Source of the DNA: Pyrocephalus nanus
Taxonomy: Eukaryota; Chordata; Aves; Passeriformes; Tyrannidae
Length of the DNA stretch: 64,000 nucleotides
Direction of reading: 5' to 3'
Assembly: GCA_038380795.1 (NCBI GenBank)
Contig: CM076259.1
Location: 23,418,977 to 23,482,976, forward strand
The notes under the pieces were generated by a model. The model saw nothing but the letters and a program-made list of their open reading frames with translations. It did not search any database and was not told the origin of the DNA. Below are positions 13,341 to 27,012 of the stretch, piece by piece (positions within the stretch are counted from its first letter, which is position 1; every line of letters starts with the position of its first letter). Made by a program: the position numbers and the translations under genes.

Positions 13341-13909
13341 CTGTGCTCACTGCATCTGGGCACATCTGTATTTAAAACTTATGAGGTGAGACTTATGCAT
13401 CCGCCTAGGCAATAACCATCCGAAGTTACAAGTCCACAGATAAAGACTTCATTGTGTTCTCACTGCAAACCACAGATTCCCCCCATCAATCATCATCTTC
13501 CTCTGTATCTCCACATAAGGCACAGTACAAGCTTAAAAAACATCTGTTACCAACACACCAGCATTTCCACCTGCAAACATCTTGGCTGAAGAATATTGGA
13601 AAGAGCAGAATCTGAGCCAAGTGCCACTTAGGCTTTGCCTTACAGGATACCTCAAGGCAAACGGCAGCAGTGTTCAGGGGCAGCAGCACAAACCAATGTC
13701 CTCAGTTTATAATGGTTTGCTTTTGGGAACAGGGTGGGGACACTGCTGGGAGGACCTGTAATCCTCCAAGGGATGTATTGTTTTCCCAGAGATGATAAGG
13801 ATTCCAAATGGCTTTGTGTTTCCATGGCAGTGGTGCAGAAGGGATCCTGCTACAGAAGCCTCCTTTGGACAGAGCTGGAGTGCACTTGGTGGTCATCAAC
13901 ATTTTTTTG

Positions 13910-13955
13910 CCCTAGTGGATGTCAAAAAATGTCCCTGGTGGATAGCAAAAAAAGG
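13910..13955. repeat. Diverged 23-bp tandem dimer
   Basis: Two adjacent 23-bp units beginning 'ccctagtggat' and 'ccctggtggat' (13910-13932 and 13933-13955) match at about 18 of 23 positions, each with an internal run of A. No function is suggested by the sequence. Confidence 0.65.
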
Positions 13956-16159
13956 ACTGCCTGACAGAACTGCACTTTGTGTCAGACAGACATGGTTGGG
14001 CAAGCTCCAGGGTGTTCTTCCTACCTCCTATTTAATTACTGTGAACAGAGGTTTTAACGGAAAGAGATGCTATTTGAGACAAGGCTGGTTAGAGAGATAG
14101 CCAGGTCCTTGGAGTTAGTAATTAATTACCAGGAATTCTCAGTCTTATGACATTAACTGCTTACCCTTTTAAACAGTAGTAAATTGGAGATACGTGTCTA
14201 ATTAGGGTTGTAAAATGCTTTGGAGGATTGAACAGAGAGTGAGAAGTTAACAGAGATGGAGTGGGAGGCAAACTGCTTTCTGTGAGGAAAGGAGTTGTGG
14301 GATGGAGGTGATATTATTACTGTGAAAGGCTGTCTTACTTTTTAATGTACCCCAGTCCTGGTTATGTGAAGGGACCTCTGGTTCTGCCAGGCTCCACAGC
14401 TGCATGCTACCAGAAGAGGGGAAGCAGGTAGAGTACTGGACATGTACAGGATTGATTTTTTCCTAGAAGGTCAAAGACAGACTTTGAACTCTGCCACTAC
14501 TATCAAGCTAGCAGTTTTTGTATTTCACACCCTAAGAGCAGGCATATCCCCATCTACTCCAAAGATTTTGGGAAGTATATACCAATAGGCTGTATTAGAC
14601 ACGCACTAGGATGGTTTTGATCTCTTTTAGGAGATCAAAAAATCTAGGAGCGTTTACTAAAGAGACATCCCTGGATTTACTGTTCCTCAGAAACACAGAC
14701 CTAGAATACCAACTTCCTCCCTCACTTAATTTAAATAGGGGAAAAATAATAGAAAATAAAATATTCACTGCTGGATTTCTGTTAAATATCATATGATCTC
14801 AGTCTCTGCTACCAACAACTTATTAGAGTGTATTTCAGGTCAAAACCACACCAAGCAGTTACCCTGTATTTTGTGCAAATGCTTTTCATTTGTACTCTCC
14901 AGCAGGCTCTCCTGGGAACTGAGGTCAGTCACATGGTTTAAGAAGTTTGTTACAAGGCAAAAGGACTTCTTGTTTCATATGAAATAACACAGCTCAAATA
15001 AAGTGCAACTGAAATAATCACAATGGTCTAGTAAGTGGTCAAGGTAAGAGGCAGGCCCAAAAGATCTTGCTCTAAGGAAGCATGTATTAAATATTCCTCC
15101 TTTCCTTATTCTGAATTCTACAGGTACATCTTCATTCAACAGCCTCCATGCCCACTTCTTCCTACCTGAATACTTTTTCCCCTGCTTCCTCACCTCAAAA
15201 AAAAAAAAAAAATCTAATGACCTCTGAAAGATGCTGAAGAGGGTGTTATTCTAATGGTGTGCAGAGTGGCAGAGTTCTGGGGACCCTCTGTGCTTTGGTG
15301 TAGCCGGAGGATGGGTTTCACAATGGTTTTTGTCAGGTGGCTTTGGGTTTTCTCTATTAAAAGAAACCACTTAGTATCTTCAGTCTTCAAGGGACAATAC
15401 TGGAGACAATACATTCCTTGGGCAATATCTTTTGTATTATAAGATTATAAATTAAAAGACTGCTTATAATCAAAGATCACTTAACACTTTTCAAAGGCCA
15501 GAGTGCAAAGACAGTAGTCCTGTCTGAATTGCGATTAGTTTAATTACAATCTGCCTTCCGAAATAGTCCTTTCAGTTCCAAATGGATGTTTTCTTCTTCT
15601 TTCCTCATCTTGAACCTACTGCCATTTGCTGTTTAATACTTGCAGAGTTCCCCTTCAGAGGTGACTGTGCTTCAGTGATGAACAGAGCACAGCAACCTCT
15701 CCACAGGCACATTCTTAGACCATTACTAGTGACACTTCACCGCAAAGATTCCAAAGAAGGCAATAAGCCCACTTTTAAGGAACAATTAATTTTAAGGAAA
15801 AAAAAAAAAAAGGAGAGCATAACTCCATAAAACAAGAGCACAAATGAGCACTGCATTGGCTCAGTTTACAAACAACTGAGAAAAAGGCATTCTGCTGGGC
15901 TACACCCTGTCTTAAGCAGGAACACCGACCAAGCACACAATGTCAGGTGATGCACATTCTAGAAGGAATTATTTAAGTTACCGTGTTGGCTTCTAAGTTG
16001 ACTACAATAATTCAGAAATTGAGATTCATCTATGGCAAACTCATAAAAATCCTCAGTTCAAAATGGGAAAGAATCCAAATATAGGACGCACTGAGACAGA
16101 GCAAAAGCAAGGCCAAGTGCAGTACTGTACTGCAATACAGTGTCCCATATCAGGTCATC

Positions 16160-16470
16160 CTATCTCCAGAAGATGTAATAGAAACAAAAAGGGTTCAGGG
16201 ACAGGTGACAGCAATGAGTTAAAGGCCTCACAAAATTTTGGTAAGAAGGGAGATTGAAAATACTGGGGCTTTTTGCTTCAAAGAGGAAACAAATCAAGCT
16301 GGAGAGTGTAGGGATATATAAAACAATGAAGAATACAGCAAAGGCAAACACCCTCATAAAGCTAGGGAGCATCCCATACAACTGAAACACTACCCATCTG
16401 AGGCTAGATAGGGCTTGCTGCTTTCCTACTATGTGCAATAATGTGTGGAACTCACTGCCACAGGACAACA
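16160..16470 (+). mobile_element. Old CR1-family LINE fragment
   Basis: Degraded sequence tracks the region just upstream of the CR1 3' UTR as seen in reptilian CR1 copies: 'gattgaaaatactggggctt' then 'ttcaaagaggaaa', 'gggatatataaaacaatgaa' and finally 'gtgtggaactcactgccaca'. The family pattern is 'ttaaaaagactgggactttt', 'gaggtctataaaatcatgaa', 'tgtggaactccttgcc'. It is far more diverged than the copies at 43166 and 47321, so it predates them. No open reading frame survives. Confidence 0.62.
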
Positions 16471-17689
16471 TACAGGCCTAACACTATTCCTCAAAGAGTA
16501 CAAGACAGTCATGTGAACTGCAAGAATATCCATGGTCACTTTATATATAAAAATACCTCCTCATGACCCTTTCTCCCCAGCACCAGTGATGTCAATCCTC
16601 TTGCTTCAGACTAAAAGCAGGAAACAATCTGTCCAGGACACAGAAATTCCTCCTATCAGCAAGTTATTTCTATGATTCTGCATATTTTCCCACTTAGGAG
16701 ATTTTTGTATTTTCTTATGTAATGTAAATTTAAAAATACAAGATAGTGATGTCAAATGGTTTTGCCATCATCTGCTGGATTTTAAATTCTTCTGTTTGGG
16801 AGGAAATTCATATATGCTAAACAAGAGTCTGTTTGAAAAGCACTCTCTCTTAAGGACTTCTAAGTGTTCAAGCAAGAGAGGAAAATGATCATCCTACTGT
16901 TTTAATGAGTTCATGGAGGACCTGAAAAGAAACTTCCCTTTCAGAAGGCTTGTGTCTCAGCAGCTAAAAATTTCCCCCTGTATCATATCACCCATAGTGA
17001 CTCTGAGTAGTCTTCACAAAATGCTGCATCCGTCATTCCCTGACCAATCAGATCACTCAGTAAACTTCTAGGGAAAGACAGCTTGTTTCAATAGATTTAT
17101 AGTATCAGTCCCTGAAAGGACCTGCCACAGACATAGTTCCAAGATTTACAGGTCTGTCATTTCCTATGACCCCATCTAGATCTTTCTAACAGAGCTGTGT
17201 GAGCTGTTACACACTTTGCAATCACCTTTTTGGATATCCTGCTTTACTCCTTTCCAAAAAAGTGGATAAGCACATCAAAACCCAACAAAACACTTTGCAC
17301 TGCTATCTGTAGGTTTCTCCTCTCAACTTCCTCACTTCCTTTACAGAAATACATGAATGCATATTCCTCCTTTATACCAGGATGCCCATTCTCTGGACCA
17401 GAATCTCCACCTCACTGAGGAAGACACTCAGATGCAAGCATCAGTCATTGATTTCCTTGGGAACAGGAAAGAAGCTGAGTGTTCCCTCCCTCAGCCTCAT
17501 TTACACGGAACTGGAACTGCCAAGTTCTGGCCTCTCAGACCACAGCTGAGAAAAGATGATGCCCTGCTTTTGCATTACATTAGGAGACATTCCTGTGATA
17601 TCCTAGTCCAGCAGCCAGTAAGGTAGCATAGCTCTGAACAGGACCTATAAACTGGGGTTCCAGCCTGCAAAAAGTTTGGTGACCTATGT

Positions 17690-17820
17690 CTGTCCACCAA
17701 TTTCCTGAGACAAATCTCCTTATTGAGCCTCGGTTTTCCACTCTGCAAAGTGGGGGCACTAATGGTGACTTGTCTCAATGGAGAAATTAATTAAAATACT
17801 CTGAGGTTCAGAAGTGGCAG
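17690..17820 (+). repeat. MIR/L3-like ancient repeat fragment
   Basis: The block 'gcctcggttttccactctgc', 'aaagtgggggcactaatggt', 'gacttgtctcaatgg' and 'gaaattaattaaaatactct' matches in order the widespread pattern 'cctcagtttccccatctgta', 'aaatgggaataataat', 'gacctacctcacaggg' and 'ataaattaattaatg', which ends many old MIR and L3/CR1 copies. Degenerate and inactive. Confidence 0.45.
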
Positions 17821-20800
17821 GGACTACTGAGCTAAATAATCTCAAAGTAATTCCATGTGCTCTGGCATAGATCTGACAACTTATCTATGTATGTTTTTAA
17901 TGGAGGTTAACATTTTCATTTTCTCTGAGCATATTTTAGGCTCCATCACATAAAAGAAAAGTCTACACAAGGCACCAACAAGCAGAATGCACAATCATTA
18001 ATTTCTGCAAAGCAGCCTTGGTGACTGCGAAAACACTCCAGGTAACTCAATAAATTAGAATAATAAATACAATGAAAACCAGAGAGCAAGCAAGGACAGG
18101 GCAGAAATCACAAACAGAGGCCGACAACATAATATATGATACAACAGCAGTTCGAACTGGGCTGCCATGAGGCACTCGGGGAGCCTCCGGGAGGCACGCA
18201 TGGGGTGGAGGATATCCAAGTCCTGGTACTGTTCCTTATTAGTCCTTCAATCTCATATGAGCAATTTTAATTTAAGTATCACTCTGCACATGCCACCAGG
18301 GCCTCTCCTCACAATGCCTGCAGGGAGGTCTCCAGCTGGCAAGCACAGCACAGCCCCTATAGCCACAAACCCCCAGTGAAGGAAGTTTTGCTGATGCAAA
18401 CACAAGCCTCAGCAGCAGCAATCAGTGCCTAGGGCTGAAATGGTGCTGCAGCAGGGAATGTCTGGCTGTCATCAGCAGGACAGTCTGATATCAGCTAGGG
18501 AAATGGAAAGGGCTTCTTCATCTGCCCACAGGTGTTAAACAATACTCTCTGCCTGAGGGCAGGGAGCAGGGGAGAGGGAGGATGAACAATTGTGCCTCTA
18601 AACTGGTTGCTTTTGGCTCCTTATGTGGTCTGAACTCCTGCAGAAGCAAACTAACTGCAGAGGGGAGCAGGGGGAACCTTTAGTGCTGGAAGGCATATTA
18701 CTGTCTTGCAGGAATGTTTTCATAACATGTCTGTCTGGTGTGATAGTAATGGCAATCTCCCCCCCTCCAAACAAAGCTCTCCTGACCTGGGGCTCCCTAC
18801 AGAAATTCCACCACTGCACCCCTGTATCCCTTGTGCTGCTCCAGACCTATTTCTTTCCTCAGCACATCAGGCTTATGCATCTTAAATGCTCACTTCTGCA
18901 GCTACTCCTATTTCAGTCCCAAGTCTCTTCTGAACAGAAAATACTATTCACATAAAAATCATGAGGACAGGCAGAAAGGAATTAGGTTGTGAGGAAAAAT
19001 TCAGCAAACTTGTTCCATTTTCCACCTGGATCAAGACCTGAACCCACAGGAAGCCTCCAGAGGTACTTTCTGCTGCAAATGTACTGTGACATTTAAGAGA
19101 CCTCCCAGTGAGTCTTGGGAGTAGAGGGATGGACTTCTAGGGGAAAGTTTTGTCTTTGCCGAGCAAGGAACTGGAGCTATTTATAACAATTCCTGCTGTC
19201 CCCAACTGGGCATGAAGACAATCAGCATCTGTCCAGACCCTCAGGGAAACTGCAGGACCAGAGATGTTGTATATATATCTGTGCAGTGTCCCCTGCTAGA
19301 GCGGGAAAATGGCTGGGTGGGCAAATAGGAGCTGTAAAGGGCTCAGGCAGGGCTGGGGAGATGAGGGGCTCGGGAAGGGGGCTGGAAGAAGGGGATGGTA
19401 CCAAAGGGGATGGGGTTTGCATGAGAGTGTCTGTTACTTGAGATCATACAGATGGTTTCTCTTTAGCTGTGGTTTTGAAAAGCCCCCTGCCTTCTCTGCT
19501 GGAGGCTCTTTCCTGCCAGAGCCAAACCTGGAGCTCCCAGACACAGGAGGAGAGCTCAAAGTCTCTGAAAACAGAGAGTGCATTATACTGGGAAGCTGGG
19601 AACTGGAACTCTATACAGGTAGTTTCTCACACTTTATCTGTTTGATCTGACAGGGCAAAGGCAGGAGCAGCACTCTGACCTGGTCCTCCTGCCTGGCAAC
19701 TGGTTCCCCCACAAGCTGCCTCCACCACCCCCCTCTTTCTGCCAGCAGCTCCCCTTCCTCCCACCCCGTCCTGCACAGCAATCTGCTGGCTATAATTCCT
19801 TTGGCTTGAAGAGAGGCCCTGCCTGTTTCCCCCAGTTCCTGCTGCTCCCTAGCTGCTCATACAGAAATTTTCTCTCCCCTGCTTTCCCCTCTAAACCATC
19901 CAGATTCCCTGCAAGGAAAAACCCTCATGCTGCAAGGCCTTTCTGGGGCATTGGTCTCCTATTCCTCTCCCCCACCCCAGCAGCAGCCAACACATTTGTT
20001 TTCTTGCTCCATTAAACCAGTAAATGAGGCAGGATTAGCTCAGCACCATGAGCTGGTGCTCTGAGGCCAGGAGGTGTCTCAGCACAAGAAGTAACACCGA
20101 TGTCACACAGGAGCAAAGGAAGGATTTGTGTTTGGCACCACGCTCCTCTACACCCAGACACTGAGGACAGCAGCTTCTGGAGACCAAATCAACCAAGCTA
20201 ATGTAGCCTGCAAATGGTTTGGGGTTTGGCCAGGTGACCGTGCTGCCTTCTTTGAGGCCATCCACCCTGCTCCAGGAGAAGATAAATCAATGCAAGGCAA
20301 CATCTGCCAAGATATTGACTTTGGCTCTGTTCACGGACTGCCTGCACTTCAGAGATGGGTAATATTCAGCTTGATTATCTCTCACCGCCAAGAGGAAGTT
20401 TCTCTCTATGCTTAAAATCACTTGGATGAGCTAAGGAGGAATCGATCTGTAGAAGAGAAATGCTGACAAGAAAACACAAGTCGCAGACAGGATGAGAGTG
20501 GACGATGGGTGAGCAATGGAGACAGCCTCTGGCAGCTTGCCTGGCCAGGTTAGCAATGGCCTGGGTCACTACAGCCAGAGAATGATTAACACCAAACACA
20601 TTCCTCCAAACTTTACATCAGGCCCCTTTATGCTCCTCCCCTCCTTCCCTTAAAACCTTTTCCTCTCTTAAATTGCTCCTCATCCTTTTAAAACATCCTT
20701 TCTCTACTTTCCTCCTTCATCCTCAGTGCACAAGAGTTTTCTCATTGCTCCACATCTCTATATGTCACCCAGTTCACTGCTTAAGGCATGACACTCAGTA

Positions 20801-21434
20801 GTTGCAAGGCTTGCTGCCTGTCCCATTTTGTGCCTTATGTCCCATGCCTCTTCCCCAGTGGTGAAAAACCCCAATAGTTCTCATAAAATGTACCACATCA
20901 ACTCCTTGGGTAGACCCTCATCCTCATGGGCTCATATACCAACGCACAAAGTGATGTCACACCAGAAGAAGGTGACATTTCATTAGCAGAACATGCTGAC
21001 AAAGCCTCATGAGGTGAGCATTCAGCAACATCATCAAACTTTCCCAGGATAAAACACTGAGCCTTTGACTTCTTTCTCCCGATCACATTCATGGTAAAAC
21101 ATTCTCTAGTCCTGTGGCCCTCCAAGGGCAGCAGATGAGAAAAAGATCTGAGTCTCTATGAAAAAAAAAACAGTTTTAGGGATAGTCTTGACATTGATTC
21201 CTACTTCTGTTTGCCAGATAGTTTAAGTGTCACATGCTTGCACTGGAGTGGCACTGATTACAGGCTCCTTAGAGCACATCATGCTCCTGGGATGGAAGGG
21301 AGAAGGACAGCCACAGCAAAAGAAATGGGTAAAGTCCTCCTGGCCAGGCTCACTTGGCTTCTTGCTGAAGCACTTCCCTAAACCTTTCAGCTGTGTTTTT
21401 GCCTATGCTCCTGCCATTCTCGGAGCCTGAAGGC

Positions 21435-21965
21435 TGCACCGAATCCATCAGCAGAGGTAGAAGAAACCCAAAGGAACCATCTAGTCTGTTCTACTCTGTG
21501 AAAGATGGATCTGTTCTACTTCGTCATTTGTGGCATCTGTCACTCCGAATACATGTCTAGTCTGTCCTTAAAGCCCTCCAGTGATGGAGTTACAAAGCCT
21601 CCCAAGGCAATTTGATTCAATGTTTTGCTATCTTTACTGTTGTAGAGTTCTTACTGACATTCAGCCTGTCTCTCTCTTGGTACAGCCCTAAACTATTCCT
21701 CCTCATCTTCTTCTGCAGAAGACACAATTCCTTTCTTTTGTATCTAATGTACCTGCATGCTGTTATGCATATTTTATGCCTAGTCCTCTCTTCTCTTTAG
21801 TCCTAAAATTCCCATTTCCATCCATCTCTCCTCATGAGTATGCTGTCTAGAATTCTGATCATTCTCACTTCGCTCTTTGGGATTACATCCAACTGGTCCA
21901 CATCTCCTTAGAAGCATAGAGTACTCCAAATAGACATAGGACTCTACTGCAGTAGATACAGTGAT
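21435..21965 (-). mobile_element. Old CR1 LINE fragment, antisense
   Basis: Read on the plus strand this is the reverse complement of an old CR1 3' region. Blocks seen in order are 'ccttaaagccctccagtgat', 'ggagttacaaagcctcccaa', 'ggcaatttgattcaatgttt', 'ttactgacattcagcctg', 'taaactattcctcctcatct' and, further on, 'catccaactggtccacatct' with 'gagtactccaaatagacata'. The last corresponds to the family phrase for an outcompeted 'acagtactccagatgaggtc' segment. The element is heavily mutated and lies in the same orientation as LSAMP. Edges are approximate. Confidence 0.7.
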
Positions 21966-23599
21966 CAGCAAGCAGCCAACACTACCACCGAGGCAGGAAC
22001 ACAGCTACAGCAGAACACAACAGTGATGCTGGAAAGTCTGCTGTATGCCCTTCTCTTTTCTCTGGGAGTTGGATGCTGTTTCCACTTTAAGCTCTGTGTG
22101 GTGGAAAAAAGAAAACAAGACATTTAAAAGGCTGTCTGATCTGACTATGTCCGAAGTCCTTGACCCACCTGGCCTGCAGTTAAGCACTATTTCCCAACTC
22201 AGGTAAGAACAAAGCTGCATGTGTTCCTCCACCTTGGGACACACTTTTCAAATTGATAGACCTGCATGCCTCTGACTCATTGCCAGGACTGGAGACCAGC
22301 CAGGAGAATAGGAAGGAAAGAAATGCCACTCTAAAGGCCAATGAATACGCAAGAAGCATGTTACGCAAGAACCCCCCACAGATCCCCTTGTCCAGGTAAA
22401 AGTCCTACAGATGGCCCATCACTAACCATGGTTGATGCAGTGGGGAGGATGTGTGGGTGGACAGATAATTTGATATTTAGCTGAAAAAACTAAAATGGAT
22501 TTAATGCAGTGCTAGGAAGACAGATTGCCTGCAGCACCTTCTGCTCCTGATTATGGATGCCAATCTCAGGTCTCCCTTAAGTGTAAAAGCAGCCAGGATG
22601 TGTGGGTTTTCACCAAGGCTTCAGAGTCCCAGTCCTACAAAAAGGAGGTACCACAGGGGGATACTAAAGGGTGACTAGCACTGAGGAACAGCAGCTGGTT
22701 TTCTGTAGCATCTTATGGTCTCATGACAAACACGTGGGGCCATCTCCAAAGTACCTGGAAAGCTTCTCCTGCAACAGACAAATCTGGCTGAAGTGATCAT
22801 AACTCATGAACTAAAGTCCTGATGCTTCTCTTTAAGGTCAGAGAGGTCTGGCACTTTGAAAACCAAGAATTTTCCCTAACATTTCACCACCACTGTCTCT
22901 TAAATGCATCTGCCTTCTTTGCCACTTGAACAAGAAAATCTCAGGTCTGCGTCCCAGCACTGATTTGTCACCCCATGTCAGCATCACACAGGAGCTTTTC
23001 ACCCAAGAAAAAGCTACAACAGAGGGAGAAAAAGCCCCCAGATACTTCCAGGATTAGAATCACAGGACACCAGGAACGCACTGTAGCATGTGCCTCTGCT
23101 GACAGCAGCAAGGTGGCTTTCACAGCAGCTTAGAGCCTCACCTCTTTCCTGTCAGCCACATCATTAGTAAGTGGGTTCTCCTACCACACTGTTTCTTACT
23201 TGGACTGTAATTAAAGGCAGGAGAACCAGATCACTGGGATGCAACAGGCATCCAGCTACATTCCTACTAGGGAGAGGAAGAGCTTTACTGGTGGCGCAGC
23301 CCCACTTCTCAGTAGCCCTCCCACACACCCCCTTTCTATGAGCTCACAGGACACAGAGGCACAAGGCATTCTGTGTAGGAATAGAAAATAAATACACTGG
23401 GAAATACTCCGCAGGCCTGGCCTGAATACAAAGTGCTGATTGAGTGACCATGTCCAACAACAGAGCTCAGTCTGCTCTATGATCTACAGCAGAAGTGCCA
23501 GAGCACTGCAGTCACTATGGTGCACAGCCCCATTCTTCTCTGCTTTTCCTCCAGGCCTCCATTCCCTCTCTCCAGTTCAGAAGGGAGGGGAATTTCAAG

Positions 23600-23770
23600 A
23601 GAATTCAGAGCTGAGCAAAGAGAAAGAAACAGAAGAGGAAGAAGGGGCTGGAATCAGGAATGAGAACATGTGTTGAAGAGGGGTGAATGGGGAGGAAGAG
23701 ATAGGTTGAGATAGAGAGAGAAAACAAAGGAGGGAGGAACGAGATCGAGAAAGCAAGAAAGAGATGTGAT
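23600..23770. repeat. Purine-rich (GA/GAA) low-complexity tract
   Basis: Plus strand is dominated by GAA, GAGA and GGA words, such as 'gaaagaaacagaagaggaag' followed by 'gatagagagagaaaac'. No regular period is maintained. The complementary CT-rich frames are Ser/Leu-rich artefacts. Confidence 0.6.
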
Positions 23771-26700
23771 AGACAACTTCATCCAGCAAGGTAGCAGGCT
23801 GGGTGGGGGAGTATGCCAAAGAGAGTTTGCTATGTGTGATTTGCAAGAGGAGAGACAGGAAAAATACTTCAGTTCTTTCTCTCTGACGAACTTATTCATC
23901 CTTTCTCTTTCACTGGACAAAACTCTGCAAACACACTCTTCCCTTTTCTAGCTGGCAAGAGACAGCCAAGGATAGTAGTAGAGGGAAGGTGGACAAGGTA
24001 CAATATGTGCACAGCTGAAAAGCTTTGGGTACATTCTGGGTCTCAGCAGCAGGTATATTAACAACAGGTCCTAAGGAGTGGGACTATCTGGTGAAGGAAG
24101 TAACTCATTTCCTGTTCCTAATTAGGATCTGATCTCCTGTTATTGCTGCCCACATTTAGCACATTCTAAGGGGTACTGCCCCATATGCTGTCCTGAACTC
24201 TTTACTGCCCCAACCCATGTCTGCCTTATGTAGCATGTAGGTGAGAAAGGCAATATGAAATATGACTGTACATACTTCTTCACACTTTCTGTCTTGGGGT
24301 GGTGGGCTTTTTTTCGCTTTCAATAAACATGAGGCCAACACTACCCTGGAGCCTGCCTCCATGCTCCCCATCAACAAGCTTTTCCATTTCAGACAACTGC
24401 CATTAGTGAGAAAGTTGAGCATGAAAGCTGGCTCACAGGACCCAAGTCAGCTATTCACAAGATACCCACTTAAGGCCTGTCTGAGCACACAGCCAGCACC
24501 CTCACCTCAGCTCCCACATGCCCAGGAATGATTTCAATTAAATAGCACTGTAATCCAAGAAACAGACAAATACGTGTGTGCGTGTATGGCAGGTGCGTGC
24601 CAGCAACGGTGGAGGGTATCTGCGTGTCATTTTTCCTTGATGGCTCAAAGGACTCTGGAAAGCAGCTTGCTCCCTCACTCTTTCTGCAGCCTCGATTGCT
24701 TTTCTGCAGTGCTGCCAGCCACCCCAATGGTCACTGGCATGGGGTCACTGGCAAGATGGTAACAGCAACTGGCTAGGGAAAGTTAGCCAGTGCATCCAAA
24801 AGGGGCTCTTTAAAAGGAAGAGGAGTGATCTGCTATGGATGGGGTTGACCGCTGTGGTTGTGAGGACCTTGTGGGTTCTGCTGCTCAGAGAGTAAAGAGG
24901 GGAGAAAAGTGTGGATGCCCAGTAAGCTGTAGGGCTCAGAGATCATCATCACCCCACTGTCAAGAACAAGAGCCCCGTTAAATGGGGGACTCATAGTAAG
25001 TCTGTGGGGCCAGTCTGGCGAGCTGAAGATGGGAGAGAGCCTGCCTGAGAAATGTCAGGGGGTTATGGAAGGACCATCCCTATTTAAACAGTGTGCCAAA
25101 GGCTAAGGGGGCAGCAGATGGGAAAAGGGGAGAGGGCAGGCTGCAGCAGTCCCTCCCCATCTCCTTCCACCAGCTTAAAATCTCCCGTGTCGTTTGACTC
25201 AAGGGGACAGCTCATAAACGTGCCTGCACTGAAAGGACAAACATGACCCACTGGTTCACAATTCACACGTGCCTCTGCTCATACAACAAGGGGGGCTCCA
25301 ACGTCCCTGTCCCCATGAAGCCCCAATAAACAACTGCCTCAGCTGGCGCAGACTCCCTGCTATATTGCTGCAGAGATGGAGAGTACAGATCATATTATAT
25401 TGTATTTGGCAGAGAGGAGACAATAATTTTTCAGGGAGTAATCACTCTTCAAATCTCACTTTTCTCCAAGCTTAGAGGACACCCTGGAACAGATGGGGGT
25501 TTCCTAGCATCCCTGTGCTAACTGCAGCACTCAGTAGTTGCTACCTTGTAGTGGTGGTGTTTTTCCTCTCCTCTTGGGCATTTTCCAATTCCAGCATGCT
25601 TACTTCTGCCTGATCCTCTCTGTCACATGCTCTCCTTTCTATTCTCTGACAAGATGAGCACGGGGCCTGACTGTGGACAAATTCCTGCTGACTCCAGTTG
25701 GGAATCTGGGCTGGGGGTGGGAATGGAACTCACTACAAAGGAGCTGGTGTGAAGGAGTCAGCTAGGCTTTGGCACTGTGGCTCCTCTACTCCAAAGGAAA
25801 AGAAAGAGATAATGATGTTAGAACTTTTTAACCTTTCTTTTTCTGAGTTTGATAGGCTTGGCCCGAGGCACCCTTCCTAGCAAAAACAGGCTGCTGCAAG
25901 ATTGATTGGTTGGTGCAGAGTTTAAAGGTAATTTTCTCTTGTCACATGCACATAAATTATTGTGGCTTGAGCTGTGATCAGCTCCACATCTCACTTTTTC
26001 GACTGCTTTTATGCCTGGGCTCCTATGAGGGGCTGCAAGAACCATGTCCAGTGCTCCCTAAGCAAGAATCAACATAAATATATATGAAGTGCACCACAGG
26101 CATAAACACAAAGTTAGTGTCTAGGTGTAAGGGGAGGAAGGGGCACATGCCTGCAAATCTGTACGGACAGGGACTTCCAGCTGCAAAAGTTGCAGCTAGA
26201 GCCTTGTTTTGCTCATCTATGGACCTGTTTAAAATGTTCTGTCCATGAACGCCAGGGCAAGGAAAACTCATCCACTCAGATTATTCACAAGGGGGAGAGA
26301 AAAAAGATGCACATGCACACACACAAAGGAAGCACAGCTGCAGCCAAAGTGAATTCATTTTTAACATTCATGAAAATATTCACTGAACACTTCAGTGCTA
26401 TTTGCCTAAATTTTGCTGTTTGGAGTAAACACTTGAGCCAGCGCAGGCTGTATGTTCTAGGCAGTACTGCATCGGGGATTAGGGGTGGCTGTTGGATCCA
26501 AGTCACAGATTCACACCATGTCCCCAAGTACATGTGACCCCCTTACTTTAAAGCACAGACTCACAATCTGCCACTGCATAGTTTCTGGCTTTTGGTCCTT
26601 GCAAAACAACTTTGCAAGTACCCACAGCCACCGCATTCCCCATCCATCACAACCTTATGCAACAAAGGCACGTGTGTTCTGCCAAATTTAAACACAAAAG

Positions 26701-26978
26701 CAGTGGCAAACAATTACAGCTCTGGCATGTGCCTGGTCTGGGAGAACAGACCCCTTGCACCTCCTCTGCTCCCCCCATCCCTCTTCTCAACTAATCCCTT
26801 TCATTGGTTTCTTTCCCTGTGCATCCTAAGCAGTTAACACAAGGGAAAATGCTACAGCACACAAGGGAGACTCAGCTGAAGCCCTGAAGACAAGAGCTGT
26901 GTGCGTTGTCTCTTCCTTCTCCATAAATACAGCTGAGACGACGACTGGATAATTGGCTAAGTGCCTGTCAGCTTAATA

Positions 26979-26981
26979 ACA

Positions 26982-27008
<27 letters not shown>
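26979..27008. repeat. (GA)n microsatellite
   Basis: About 14 uninterrupted AG dinucleotides, followed by 'ggaaaaggagag'. A simple microsatellite expected to be length-polymorphic. Confidence 0.95.
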
Positions 27009-27012
<4 letters not shown>

